From positions 2,108,001-2,172,000 of the forward strand of contig NC_084889.1 in assembly GCF_958979055.1 (NCBI RefSeq): a stretch of 64,000 nucleotides of DNA, written 5' to 3'. The notes under the pieces were generated by a model. The model was not told the DNA's origin and did not search any database. It was given only the letters and a program-made list of their open reading frames with translations. Below, one piece after another: positions 31,616 to 42,924 of this stretch. The translations under genes and the position numbers were made by a program. Positions within the stretch are counted from its first letter, which is position 1, and the number at the start of each line of letters is the position of its first letter. Origin of the DNA: Alnus glutinosa. Lineage: Eukaryota > Streptophyta > Magnoliopsida > Fagales > Betulaceae.

Positions 31616-34600
31616 AAAAGGGCAGCGGGCTTTTTGGAACGAGGAATAGATTGGGATGGCTGAGTCAGCGTCTAGTTATGATGGAGTGAGCGACTATGGC
31701 CTATGGGGCACTGAGTCATGATGTCATATGCTCAGAGAGACACAGAGGATCTCATCCTCTAAACATATGATGATCCGGTCCCAAATTTTGTGGTGGTCAG
31801 GTTAGTGCCGCTTCCACTACTCGGATCTTGACACGCGGCGACAGCTAAGTTCTGATTGATTCAATATTTTATTTTGGGATAATAAAACATAAAAAAAATA
31901 ATATAAATTATATTTTTATCCTATTAAAGAATGTAATTTCTCCATTACTTTTATTATAATATTCTTATAAATTATAGTTCACGTCATTTAAACAGTAAAA
32001 TTTGATAAATAAAATTTATAATTTAGTGAAGGTCACGTCACGTCATTTTATAAAAAAACTTATAATGAAAGTTTGGAAACCCCTAACGGGCTCTGTTTGT
32101 TTCTAGATGATTAGTCTATGTCATTCCCCACCACAAAGTTATGATCTAGTAAATTGTGGGCGTTATTATGGCCAAATTTTTAGTGGTCCAAACCAAGAAA
32201 ATTTGACATAGTTCCTGATTTCAAACAACTTCTTCGTATGGAGGTCATAGACTCATAGTAGTAGCCCAAATTCATGAATCATGTGAATTAATATGGATTG
32301 TTCTTTTCCACCGATCATTTTCTCTTTTCACATTATATTTATTTATCCTATTCTTTCTGTTCAGATATTGAGTGGTCCAAAACCAGCAAAATTTGAAACG
32401 TAGACTTTTAAACAATCCCAGTGTTTTTACCGTAGGGTCAGGGGCACAACCAGGCCTTCGAGGGTGGGGGATAAAATTTTAAAAAACAAAAATTAGAAGG
32501 TTAAAATTTAGTTTAGAGAGACATTTCATACAAAAAAATCCTAAATTTTAAGAGTAATTTTAGAAGTTTGAGGGGACATTAGCCTAATAATCCCCCAAAG
32601 TAACACACAGTTCCACCCCCATATTAGTGGCCCAATTTCATGACTATGTATTCTTTTTTGTCTAGAAATGAGACACGGCTTAATTTTAATGGGTCAAATT
32701 TCGAGATTATGAGATTGAGATAGAGATTCTTAGTAATTTTATTGTTAAAATTATTAGCCTGAAATTTATTCAAGCATATGAATTTTATAAAGACTCCTCC
32801 ACGTTTATCATTCGAATTTAAATAACAAATAACTGTGAATTTAAATCGTGCCCATTTGCTCGTCCGTCCATGTTGAAATGAGCAAAGTGACTAAGTTGAT
32901 GTGACCAACCATATTATCCACGTAAATCACACACTCACTGACCACTGAAGAATAGTGCAAATAAGAATAATGATTGAAGGGTGGCCGGTGGCCGGTGGGG
33001 CAACCACAACCAGGACATGATGCTTTTTTATAATTTTAGACTTGAGGAAAAATGTCGTGGGTGGGTTCCACTTGTTGGTTCAGTATTAGGTAGGAGATTA
33101 TATTTATTGGTTGAGCATAGGCTGATGGTTCATATCCAATTGGCCGGATGTTTGGTACTCACTAATTTTCTTCTCAAATATGACTGACAATTGCCACGAT
33201 GAGATATTGTGCTTTCGTGTTGGTGTTGTTATATCAAATATATGCTTTTTACCACTTCACACTCGGTTCGTCGGATACCGTACTCTCAGCCACCAAAACT
33301 TGCAATAAGAGAATAGAATAAGTACAAGTGGTTTTATTGGGTGTACCGACTAAAGAACACTCTAATGCTCAAGTTAATGCTTGCTTAAGAAAAAAGAGTA
33401 ATAAATTTGGTTCTAATCTAATGTGTCACAATTCAATGAAATATATCATTTGGGGATGCATGCCACAATCTCATAGGATTGTGACACATCATGTTGAAAC
33501 TAAATTCTAGAAAAAAGTGTTAGGGTGTTTAGCATTTTTCATCGGACAATGCCCTGACTCAGTGTGGTATTTATTTACTAATCCTAATGAATAAGTTCAC
33601 ATGACATGCCTCGCCTTCGGTACAATACGGTTATGATGAAGTAATGGTGTTGAATTAAATGATACATTTTACTTTTGTAAGGTGTTAAGGTATGTCATGT
33701 GTACCAATGTGTGCCGTTGTCTGATATTCTACCGAAAATATGAAAAGTGATTGAAGTGACACAACGTGGCAGGATGGTACTTTTTTCTTAGACTCATTGT
33801 CTATCAAGTTGTTGGGCTCCCCAAGGTCGGGTCTAATTTGGTCTAGCTTGCTTGTAGTGTTACCTGCCATATGAGTTTTCAAGGTCTATCATTTATCAAT
33901 AAGAAATGATAAATTTAATCATTAAGTTAATATTTTAAAACTCCTCTTCACATATGAGTTCAAACTCTCATTCATTAAGTGATGCCCAACACATAATATT
34001 TAATTGAAAGATGGTAAACTATAGTCAGAACCTATGTTCTACCACTATATTAAATCACTACTTATCTAAAAAAAACTTACGCATTTTCTCAAATGACTCT
34101 GGGCAAAACACTCAAATTTCCAAATTCATCCCATGATATTTGAACAATAATTATGTTAGAAATTACATTTTTATCCCACAATTCTGATATGGTAATCCCA
34201 ACAAACTTTTAATTTTTTAATAATAGTTTATCCAAATGTTTCAATCAACGTTGTGTGCATTATAAAGTTAATTTGTGCAGTTGAAGAATTCTTTGGTTTT
34301 GGTTTTGGTTTTGGTTTTCTTGTGTAGTATCGAAAACAGAGACGTAATGCATATCCAAAAAGAAAGAAAATGTAAGGTAAGGTGAGGCACCTAATTTCCT
34401 TATCTTAACGAATTATTCTTGTTCCATACATGCCAATAAGCTATTTGTCCTCCATTAAATGTCCACTTGACAACAAAAAGAAAAGGATAAAGTAAAGCAA
34501 TTATAGACATCAACTCTACATTATTTCCGCTCTGGACAAGTTCTTAATTTGTAAACAGAAATGATTCTCTAATTATTGCAGAATAAACAAAAGGCATAGC

Positions 34601-36591
34601 ACAGGGAGATTCAAATTAAAATAAGGGCATAATTTAATGTATTGCATTTCATCTTTCTTTGCTTCTGTTTTCCGCTTTGTATTTTTATTTTATACAAAGT
34701 TTTTCTCCAAATTAGACGGGAGAAAATTCTTTTCACTAAACGCATTTAGTTTTAATTGGGGTGCCGGTGGAAGAATTCCCTTAAAGCATATGATTTTCAC
34801 ATATTTTTAATGTGATTTCAAAGCAATTTAAAGATAAATATCAATTTAATATGATAGAATATTTTAGAAAAACTTTATCTTTTATTCTGTTATTATAACA
34901 TCACTTACCGTTCAAATGGGCTAATCTAAAAGGAGGATGAAATTATCACAATTTAATTATGTAAACTTTGATGAGTGGGATTAACAAATTGTATACTTAG
35001 GAGTACGGATATAGTTCATACTCATAGCTCCTATGTTTTTGAAAGAATAAGGAATAAACAATTTTTTTTTTTTAATGAAACAAATAACATTTTAAAAAAA
35101 TAAAATAAAAAAATACAGTAGGTTAGAGAGGTCGTCGAGAGACACGACAAAACCACTTTTGATGCTTATAATTAACCCAATGAGGGTAAGAGAGGAAGTA
35201 AATTAACAGCGCCCAAGTAAAGGTGTATAAAATGCATACCTTGATAAGGGTAGGACATTGGGGAACTCCGCTCAAATTTTGTTCAAGGCTAGGCGTGGAT
35301 GATTCCAACCACGAATATTGGGGGAGGTTTTGTATATATATATATATAAAGGTAAATTTTAAGTAAATTAAACATAACCCAATTTTGATATTTTTATTAT
35401 TCTCTTCAAATTAAAAATCAGTAAGCAAAATTAAAAAGAGCTTTTTGGAAAAAAAAAAAAAAAAAAAAAAAAGGTAGAGAAAATTGCTGTCCAAAGATTC
35501 AAAAAATAAAAAATAAAAATAAAAAAAATGTCTCAATTTCTATACTGAAATTGAGAAATTTCAGTTGGATGAATTGTGTGCTTCTCGGCTTTCTCGCAAG
35601 GCTTTACCTGAATGACATAGCTTTTGAAACTAATATTCTCTTACTCCTTTTGTTAGAAGAGGCGAAGAGCCCACTCTAACTAACACAGTAACGACTAACT
35701 GTTATACAAAGCACACTATATTCTACATAAAACACATTCTGCTAAACGCAATACAAAACAAATGAAACGCATATCTTCTAGACTTTTCTAATTCAATCTC
35801 GCTATATTGAAATGAATCTCCATTTTACATTATCTTTGCCACACATCCTTAGGAAATCGAGTTTTGCCAAGTGTGTGACTTTTCGAATCAACTACTTTAC
35901 TAAACCCCTTTCATTTACTTTAAATAAAACCTCTACAACTTTGTAAAGTTCATTTCATTGTTACCCTTCTTAGACATGTCTGTTGCTACCCATGAAATAT
36001 TAAAGGAAAAAGTTTTAACAATGAAGCTATCATTTCAAATTATATGAAACCAGTTAAAACGATGATAAAAGGGAAAGGGACAAAAAAAAAAAATCCACCA
36101 CTATTTCCTAGTGTGGCAAAACAATTATCTGACCTGGCGAGAGGGGAAATTTGTTGTAATGCGTCCCATCAAGGTATATGTGTATCCTTGTTTTAGAAAA
36201 TGATAAGTCTTTGGCCCACTGGCCCTGGTGTCTTTGATAGGTTAGCAAACTCTTTGGTAGACAGGCTTTATAGGGCCTTCAACAGTGAGTGGTTTAGCTA
36301 TCGTCGGGCCCATGAACCTCGAGATAGATGGCAGTTGGGTGTTATGGGTCTGCCATGCTTATCTCAAGCCACGACCAGGGAGTAGGCAGAGATGACATGG
36401 AACGAGGTGGTTGTGGGACAGCTTGTGACTCAGCTGAAGGATGATTTCAGGAAGTTCTCGAAGATCGTTGATTCATTATTCATTTACCTTTCTATTGCTA
36501 GATTCTATTTCTGTTTTCTTGTTATGCCTTAGCTCGTTAGAGGAAAGAGATAGGATGCCATTCTGTTGGATTGATTCAAAAACATAATCGC
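31616..36591. other. Gene desert, 5 kb
   Basis: No supported gene. 33357-33532 is a weak hairpin (ACACTCTAATG against ACACCCTAACA). 33900-34070 is a copy of the dispersed TTAAATCACTACTTATCT repeat. 36190-36480 is GC-richer and may be a retroelement relic, but no domain is recognisable. Confidence 0.5.
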
Positions 36592-36768
36592 CTATATATA
36601 GAAGATATATGATTCCCTACCAACTTTTCATAAAATTATCCTATGTGGCAAAGAGTCATAAGTTCTTTGAAAAAAAATTAAAATCACAACCATCCTATAA
36701 TTCTCTGTCACATAGGATAGTTGTGTGAAAAGTTAGCAGGAAATCATATATCTATATAGAATATTATA
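36592..36768. mobile_element. Hairpin MITE
   Basis: The left arm (AGATATATGATTCCCTACCA, ACTTTTCATAAAATTATCCT, ATGTGGCA) pairs with the complement of the right arm (AGATATATGATTTCCTGCTA, ACTTTTCACACAACTATCCT, ATGTGACA). About 175 bp, no ORF. Confidence 0.8.
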
Positions 36769-38438
36769 GTAAGAAGAAAGGTGGATTGAGATATTAAATT
36801 GTAAGCTTTACCTCGAGAGTTTGGGCCTCTCCAAGAGCTCTATCTTCTTCTAGTGAAATCTTTCCGCATTTATCTTCCTTCTCCTTGCATTCTTGTCTGC
36901 AAATCTCCCTTTTCTTGAATACCCACCACATTGGGTATATCAATCCTCATCCGGTTTTAAAGGTCACTAAGGAAATTCGAAGTTCAAATAACAGGTATTC
37001 TAGATGTAACTCTTGAAACTTGATATCTTATATCTCACTGCTAAAATCTCTCGGTGCTTGCCCCATTGGAGCCCACTGGGCATGCTTAATGTTGACTTAG
37101 GCCAAGTTAGTCCTGTTTGTGTTAGAAAAAGTAAACAAAAGAAGAAAAATGAAATGTTCCAAAGGCGCGTTACAACGTCGCTTTTCTTAAGAAATTATTT
37201 GCTCTCACTAAAAAGATATGCAAAGGATTACAACAAATATTTCTTCAGGATACAATGGAGTCCAGAATCCTCTGTTTGTTTAATTGCATTTTGCACAAAC
37301 GAAAATTAAACTAGAATACTTTCAGATTTTTCTACTATAGCAAGAGACAAATAGAGACTTGTAATTTTAAATACAGAAGGTATCAGAAAAAGCATTGAAG
37401 ATAAAAGAAACTTTGTTACCTTTTTATTAATAACTTATATATTATGTTGAACAACTGCTATTCCAACCTTCCATAACTGCTTAAGTAACAGTCATAAACT
37501 ACTATTTTAACATATACTTAATTTTGACCATCAGATCAAATAACTGTCAATGATTATTTAATAATAACCATTAGATCGTTATTAATTAATCTCAACCATT
37601 AGATCAAATGTGATTTGACCTTATAATTTATTTTAGTGATGGTCTAGTAAATTCAATCACTGGATCTACCTAAGAAGCATCTTATGGTTTAAATCAAACC
37701 ACCAAATTGATTGATCATAACCATCCAAAATTAAAAAGGTCATAATTAGATCGCTCCGAGCTCTGATGCTTCGTGACAAGTGCCACTAGCGCCCACTGTT
37801 ACATGCGCACGCATGTGTATCCGGTGCTTCGCACCGTAATAAAGTATACACCCAAGCATTACTTTAAATGCTTAAAGTGTGTTGGGCATTATAAATGCCA
37901 ACTACACTTTCTTTTTTTCTCATGTGAGACTATCTTTATTTAATACTCTTTAACACATTCCTTTTAAAACATTCCCGAGACACAAAATAAATATATATAC
38001 ATATTAATTTGAAAAATGCTTTTAACAGTTTGTACATACTAACAGATTTATTAAGTGGCCGAAAAAAGAATTAACAGTTTAGGATTAGGACTGCTTAAAC
38101 ATCGATGACGATGGCTATTCTCAAGGCTTCAGGTCTAAGTTAATTTCCTTATTGAGTTGATTCGTGTGTGTTCCTTTTATAAATTGTCTCGAAAGTATGA
38201 CTTGTACTCCACATTATTGATATAACGATTATTCTTTAATATAATGTATAAACTAATGACCCATTCTTCGTATACGATACGTGTATTTGGCGTGCCTAAC
38301 TACTCATTCTTCGTATCGTATACGATACATGTATTTGACATGTGATAAACTTAGTGATTGTTACCACATAACCTAGGCCCACTGTCTATATATATAAATC
38401 TTTTTTGGAGGCCTTTCAAGCTAGTGTGAAGCCAAATA

Positions 38439-38439
38439 A

Positions 38440-38515
<76 letters not shown>

Positions 38516-38544
38516 AGAAGAAGAAGAAGAAGAAGAAGAAGAAG
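38439..38544. repeat. Compound microsatellite (AAT)n-(A)50-(GAA)n
   Basis: Eight or so AAT repeats run into a pure A tract of about 50 bases and then about eleven GAA repeats. The exact length of the A run is likely to be unreliable in any assembly. Confidence 0.9.
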
Positions 38545-39013
38545 CACCTCCAAGAGTGGAGAAAAGTTGTGAAGAAAGGCATTGCAACTTTGGTAAGAAA
38601 TTCTCATGAATGAGAAATTCATCTTTGCATGATTATTCTCTTGTAAGTTTTCAGGATTATTGTTCTTGTAATGAATTTTAGGACTTCGATTTTACCTCCG
38701 AAAGTGAAGAAAAGGTGTGCAGAGCTCTATCTAGAGCTATACTTTTTCTTTAGTCATTCTTCTCTCTTTAAACCTCTCCATCTCCATTACAAGCAAAGTT
38801 ATTGATTCCCTTTAATCTTGAACGAACTTTCTGTTTTTTTGTTTAAAAATGAGTTTTGACGTGCAAAATTGCAAGGCTAAATGGACTCGAAATCAAAAAG
38901 ATTTAATCTGCTATATCTAAAGCCACTTACCTTGGTAGATAAGTTGGGAATTGAGAACCCTTATCTTATGGGGCCAGATTGATCAAGCCTAAGAAAATCA
39001 TCCCAAGCTGCCA

Positions 39014-39032
39014 CCCCCCCCCCCCCCCCCCC
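39014..39032. repeat. Poly-C tract (19 C)
   Basis: Run of C about 540 bp upstream of the nuclease start codon. Confidence 0.9.
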
Positions 39033-39575
39033 ATGTTTTTTGAGCAGTATAATCTTTTTGACACAATGCCAAAATGTAGGATGGATTCCTATAGTGGAAT
39101 TTTGACATCATATGACATCATATATATATGCTCACTAAATGCAAAATCCAGACCTTATTATCTTAATTTCCATATAGTAATTGTACCGACTGTGCAGGAT
39201 CTTTATAACGTAAACTTTAGATTCTGCCATTTTTACAGTCAAAGTAATGTTACAATCCCAAACCCACACCACATTTATCCGTCAGTTCGAATATCCTATT
39301 TAGTTCCTTGCCTTTTCAAGCACGTACCAGCAAGACTCAGGCATGTCTAAGATTCCAAATGAACCCATTAGATTAAGCTCAATATGAACAGATTCATTTC
39401 TAGCCGTCACTTACGCTTTTTACTTTAAGAGGATGTCATGGACGAAAGCTGACAGACGCATGGATACTTTTGCCAAACAATCATTAGAATGATTTCTTTG
39501 GTTATTCATACAGTTCACACCAAACCATCCTGAGTTGTAGTTTCCTTTCTGGGTCCTCTGTTCTTATACTTGAAA

Positions 39576-42438
39576 ATGCAAGAGAAAGAACATAAAATGG
39601 TTGCAGTGATGTTGATGGTTTTGAAGGGCAGGAAGATGAAGGGCCGCAGAGCCGAGATGGTGGCTATTGTGTCACTGATACTTCTATTCCCAGTCATTAA
39701 TGCTTGGGGAATTGATGGGCATCACATAGTCTGTAAGATTGCGCAGGTACTTGATCCTCTCTGTTTCTGTCCCTCTCTGTCTCTCTCAGAAATATTCATT
39801 CCATGTGTGTGTTTTTGTGTTGTAATAAACAGTCACGCTTGAACAAGGCAGCAGCAGATATAGTGGCAAAGCTGCTTCCAAAATCTGCAGAGAATGAGTT
39901 GGGGAGTGTCTGTTCATGGGCAGATGAGATCAAGTTTCATTATCCCTGGTCCAGATCCCTTCACTACGTGAATACCCCTGATGTTTGCAATTACCAGTTC
40001 GACAGTGAGTTTCCTTTCTCTCTCCTTGCTTCGAAATATTTCTTTTCTTTCGTTTCTTTTCCTGGAGTCTTGGTAGGGTAGCTGTTATCCTCCATAGAAG
40101 TAGGATTGTATATGGCTACGAAGGGAAAGCTAATCTATCTAGCATGGCAGTATCATAGACATATAAGTTCTTAAACATCGACGAACACCTATAATAGTAC
40201 CCTAAAAATAGATGAAATTATAATTTGATCCTTGAATTTTAGAAAGTCACAGTTAGAGGTTAGTGGTGACAATTTGTGTTCAGGTCGTATCGAGGTATGC
40301 ATTAAAAACAATATAAGTCAATCTTAACGCTATCTATTTAATTAAACAAGTTATACCCCTCAACACTAAGCCACTAATTTTCATGTTGGGTTTGCAAGTT
40401 TTGTCAAAAATTGTCAACCCTAAATACCGTGTGTCGAATTTGGGTCGTGTCGAGATATGGATATAAAATTATATAGGTGACCCTAACCCAACACATCTAA
40501 TGAAATGTGTTAGACATCTCATCCTAATTTAATATTTTCGTGTAGGTTCGGAAATCGTGTCAAAAGTTGTGAGCCATAGTCACTGTCAAGCTCTAAGTAT
40601 ACTAATATTGTCTCATACTAAACAGTCATTTCAATGTTCAGGGGATTGCAAGGATGAAAGTGGAGAGAAAGGGAGGTGCGTTGCAGGGGCAGTCCAAAAT
40701 TACACCAAGCAGCTGTTAACCATCGGCAGCAATGCTGAGAGTTCGAGTAAATTCTTGAACAAAAACTACAATATACTGTTTCTTTCACCATAAAGTGCTT
40801 CTTTTATGGATGCTCTGCCCATTAATGCAACTTTGCTAACCAAATTGTGTTTCTAATACAATGGATTGTAAATATCAGAAAACCTCACAGAAGCACTTCT
40901 ATTTTACTCTCATTTTATGGGAGACATTCATCAGGTATGAAACATATAGACGTTGTGTCTGGATGTGCTACGTTATCATCACCAACTACTGATGCATTCT
41001 TAACTACAGTACTTGTTTATTGCAGCCTCTACACGCTGGTTTTGCTTCAGACAAGGGAGGCAATACGATTGATGTTCACTGGTATACGAGGAAGCAAAAT
41101 CTTCATCATGTGAGTCTAGGAGCCAACTTAGGGTCCGTCTGGTTTAGCGTTTCCAGAACATGCGATTTGAAAAAAATAGCGATTTCAAAACACAGTTAAT
41201 GAAAATGTAATTTTAAAAATGCAGTTAGTGTTCAGTAATATCGCAGTTCGGCTTTACTTGGGACCTGAAAAAGACTAAAAAGTAGATTTTAAATGGTCAT
41301 GTTTTTCAAATGTAATTGCAAACAAAATACTTCCCGTGATTTTTTTAAGCTAGCGAAATCGCAGGACTAAACAAACTCTTGATCTGCCTTCTACAAAGAG
41401 CTGCCTATAAACTCACACTGATGCATACAGGTATGGGACGACAACATAATAGAGACAGCTCAAGAAAGGTTCTACAACTCTAATGTGGATGACATGATTG
41501 CTGCAATTCAGAAAAATATTACGGTAGCTTATTTGCTGCTTAGTTTGCCTGTGTTAGACTTGGTATATTTTATATACAGTCATCATCAACCTAATGTGTT
41601 TTCATTTTATTTTTTTAAATATATTTCAACTACAGACTAAATGGGCAGATCAAGTTCAGACATGGGAGAACTGCAGCTATACTGATACAACATGTGCAAA
41701 CGTGTATGTTTCACAACCACAGTTTATTAACCTAGTATTTATGAGCAAGTTCATTTCTGTGTAATATGTTGAATGAACTATCACAGTGGCTGTACGTTTT
41801 AGATTTTTCCTGAACCTAATGCCATATCTTCTTCATAAAGGTAATCTCTTACAAAAGGTAGGTTTTAGTCTTAGATGTCATTTTTTTTTTGTACCAAAGC
41901 AGATAAGGTTGTAGTCACTTCTGCATCTGTACAAATTGGACATGTTGTCTCCTGTACTTCCTGGCCACTCACATGTTTCAACACATTGCTATTATTTGTA
42001 TGATTTGTATCAGTAGTTCTTTCAACTTTAATACTTGGTCCTAGTATTTTGATTTTCTTTCTTCAAAACCATAGGGTAGATCGTATATTTAGCACTTCTT
42101 GATTACTCTATCATAATCAACTTGATGGTTATATAAAGCTAGATTAAATTGGTCAACTTTTCTGCAGATATGCATCTGAAGGCATCAAAGCAGCCTGCGA
42201 CTGGGCATACAAAGGTGTGACTGAAGGTTCAGTTTTAGAAGGTAATTTAACCAGTAAATCCTTATGAGTTCACCAGTTGTGCTTGTTCATTTGTTCTTCA
42301 ATCTTCAGCATATGGGAAATAATATGAAAGCTGTTTGCAGATGAATATTTCCTCTCCCGGTTACCTATAGTCAATTTGCGGTTGGCCCAAGCTGGAGTTC
42401 GGTTGGCAGCAATTCTCAACCATTACTTTTTCAAGTGA
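39576..42438 (+). CDS. S1/P1-type nuclease (plant endonuclease), nine exons
   Basis: This encodes a zinc-dependent secreted or vacuolar nuclease that cuts RNA and single-stranded DNA; plant relatives are the BFN1/ENDO family linked to senescence and cell death. Exons: 39576-39746, 39833-40004, 40642-40746, 40879-40934, 41026-41109, 41431-41523, 41636-41703, 42168-42241 and 42341-42438. All junctions are GT-AG and in frame, giving 306 residues. A hydrophobic signal (MVAIVSLILLFPVINA) is followed by the mature N-terminus WGIDGHH. By family comparison the zinc ligands are all present: Trp44, His49, Asp88 (in SWAD), His101, His161, Asp165 and His171 (in HFMGDIHQPLH), His195 and Asp199 (in LHHVWD). 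Other family blocks are KGGNTIDVHWY and a C-terminal RLAQAGVRLAAILN. The ATG at 39657 would give a cleaner signal peptide than 39576. It is convergent with the USP gene downstream. Confidence 0.93.
41131..41380. mobile_element. MITE in intron 5 of the nuclease gene
   Basis: It starts GGGTCCGTCTGGTTTAGCG and ends with the complement of AAGAGTTTGTTTAGTCCTGC. It shares the ends and the AAATGCAGTTA-type interior with the element at 5939-6183. It fits wholly between exons 5 and 6 and leaves both splice sites intact. Confidence 0.7.
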
Positions 42439-42646
42439 TTACACATTTCTTCTATGCTTTATGGGATTAAGTAGCACACAGCTGAAGCTATAGACCATTC
42501 TGGGGGTCAATCAGTGTCAATAAGAAACAAGGTTGCAGCCATTGCTTCTTTAGATATAAAACATCATTCTTCTAGTAATCTTCCACTTTTCTGGCTACAG
42601 CTGCTTCGGAGGAACTTTGAGCAGATTATTCTCATTAATTGCAGCT

Positions 42647-42648
<2 letters not shown>

Positions 42649-42680
<32 letters not shown>

Positions 42681-42714
42681 ATAAATGGAAACAACACTAA
42701 TATAGATGAAACAA

Positions 42715-42771
<57 letters not shown>
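42649..42771. repeat. Two AT microsatellites between the nuclease and USP stop codons
   Basis: An (AT)n run at 42649-42677 and a longer one at about 42719-42771 (some 26 repeats) are separated by 41 bp containing AACACTAATATAGATGAAAC. Each run is self-complementary. They lie in the shared 3' region of two convergent genes and probably within one or both 3' UTRs. Confidence 0.9.
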
Positions 42772-42774
<3 letters not shown>

Positions 42775-42924
42775 AAAATCCAAATTTGTCAAATAGGTCA
42801 CCTTCCCTTCTCTCATCATTCACTGCATTTACATTCTGAGTTGTATCAAACAACATTTCACAAAAAAATTAAAAAAGAAAAGAAGCACAAGTCAACTCAA
42901 AAGATTGGAAATGTAGCATACTCG

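Larger units (their letters stand above)
36769..39575. other. Intergenic upstream of the nuclease gene
   Basis: Contains several ACCATTAGATC-like words (37520-37620), a hairpin GGTGCTTCGCACC at 37822-37834 preceded by GCGCACGCATGTG, the compound microsatellite, and the poly-C tract. The nuclease promoter should lie in the last kilobase; no clear TATA box stands out. Confidence 0.5.

Noticed and set aside
33230-33900. Solo LTR of a retrotransposon
   Set aside because: The wording resembles LTR DNA, but I found no TG...CA ends with a 5-bp duplication and no primer-binding site.
36190-36480. Gag-like retroelement fragment
   Set aside because: A 61-codon frame and higher GC content were noticed, but no zinc knuckle or other domain can be pointed to.
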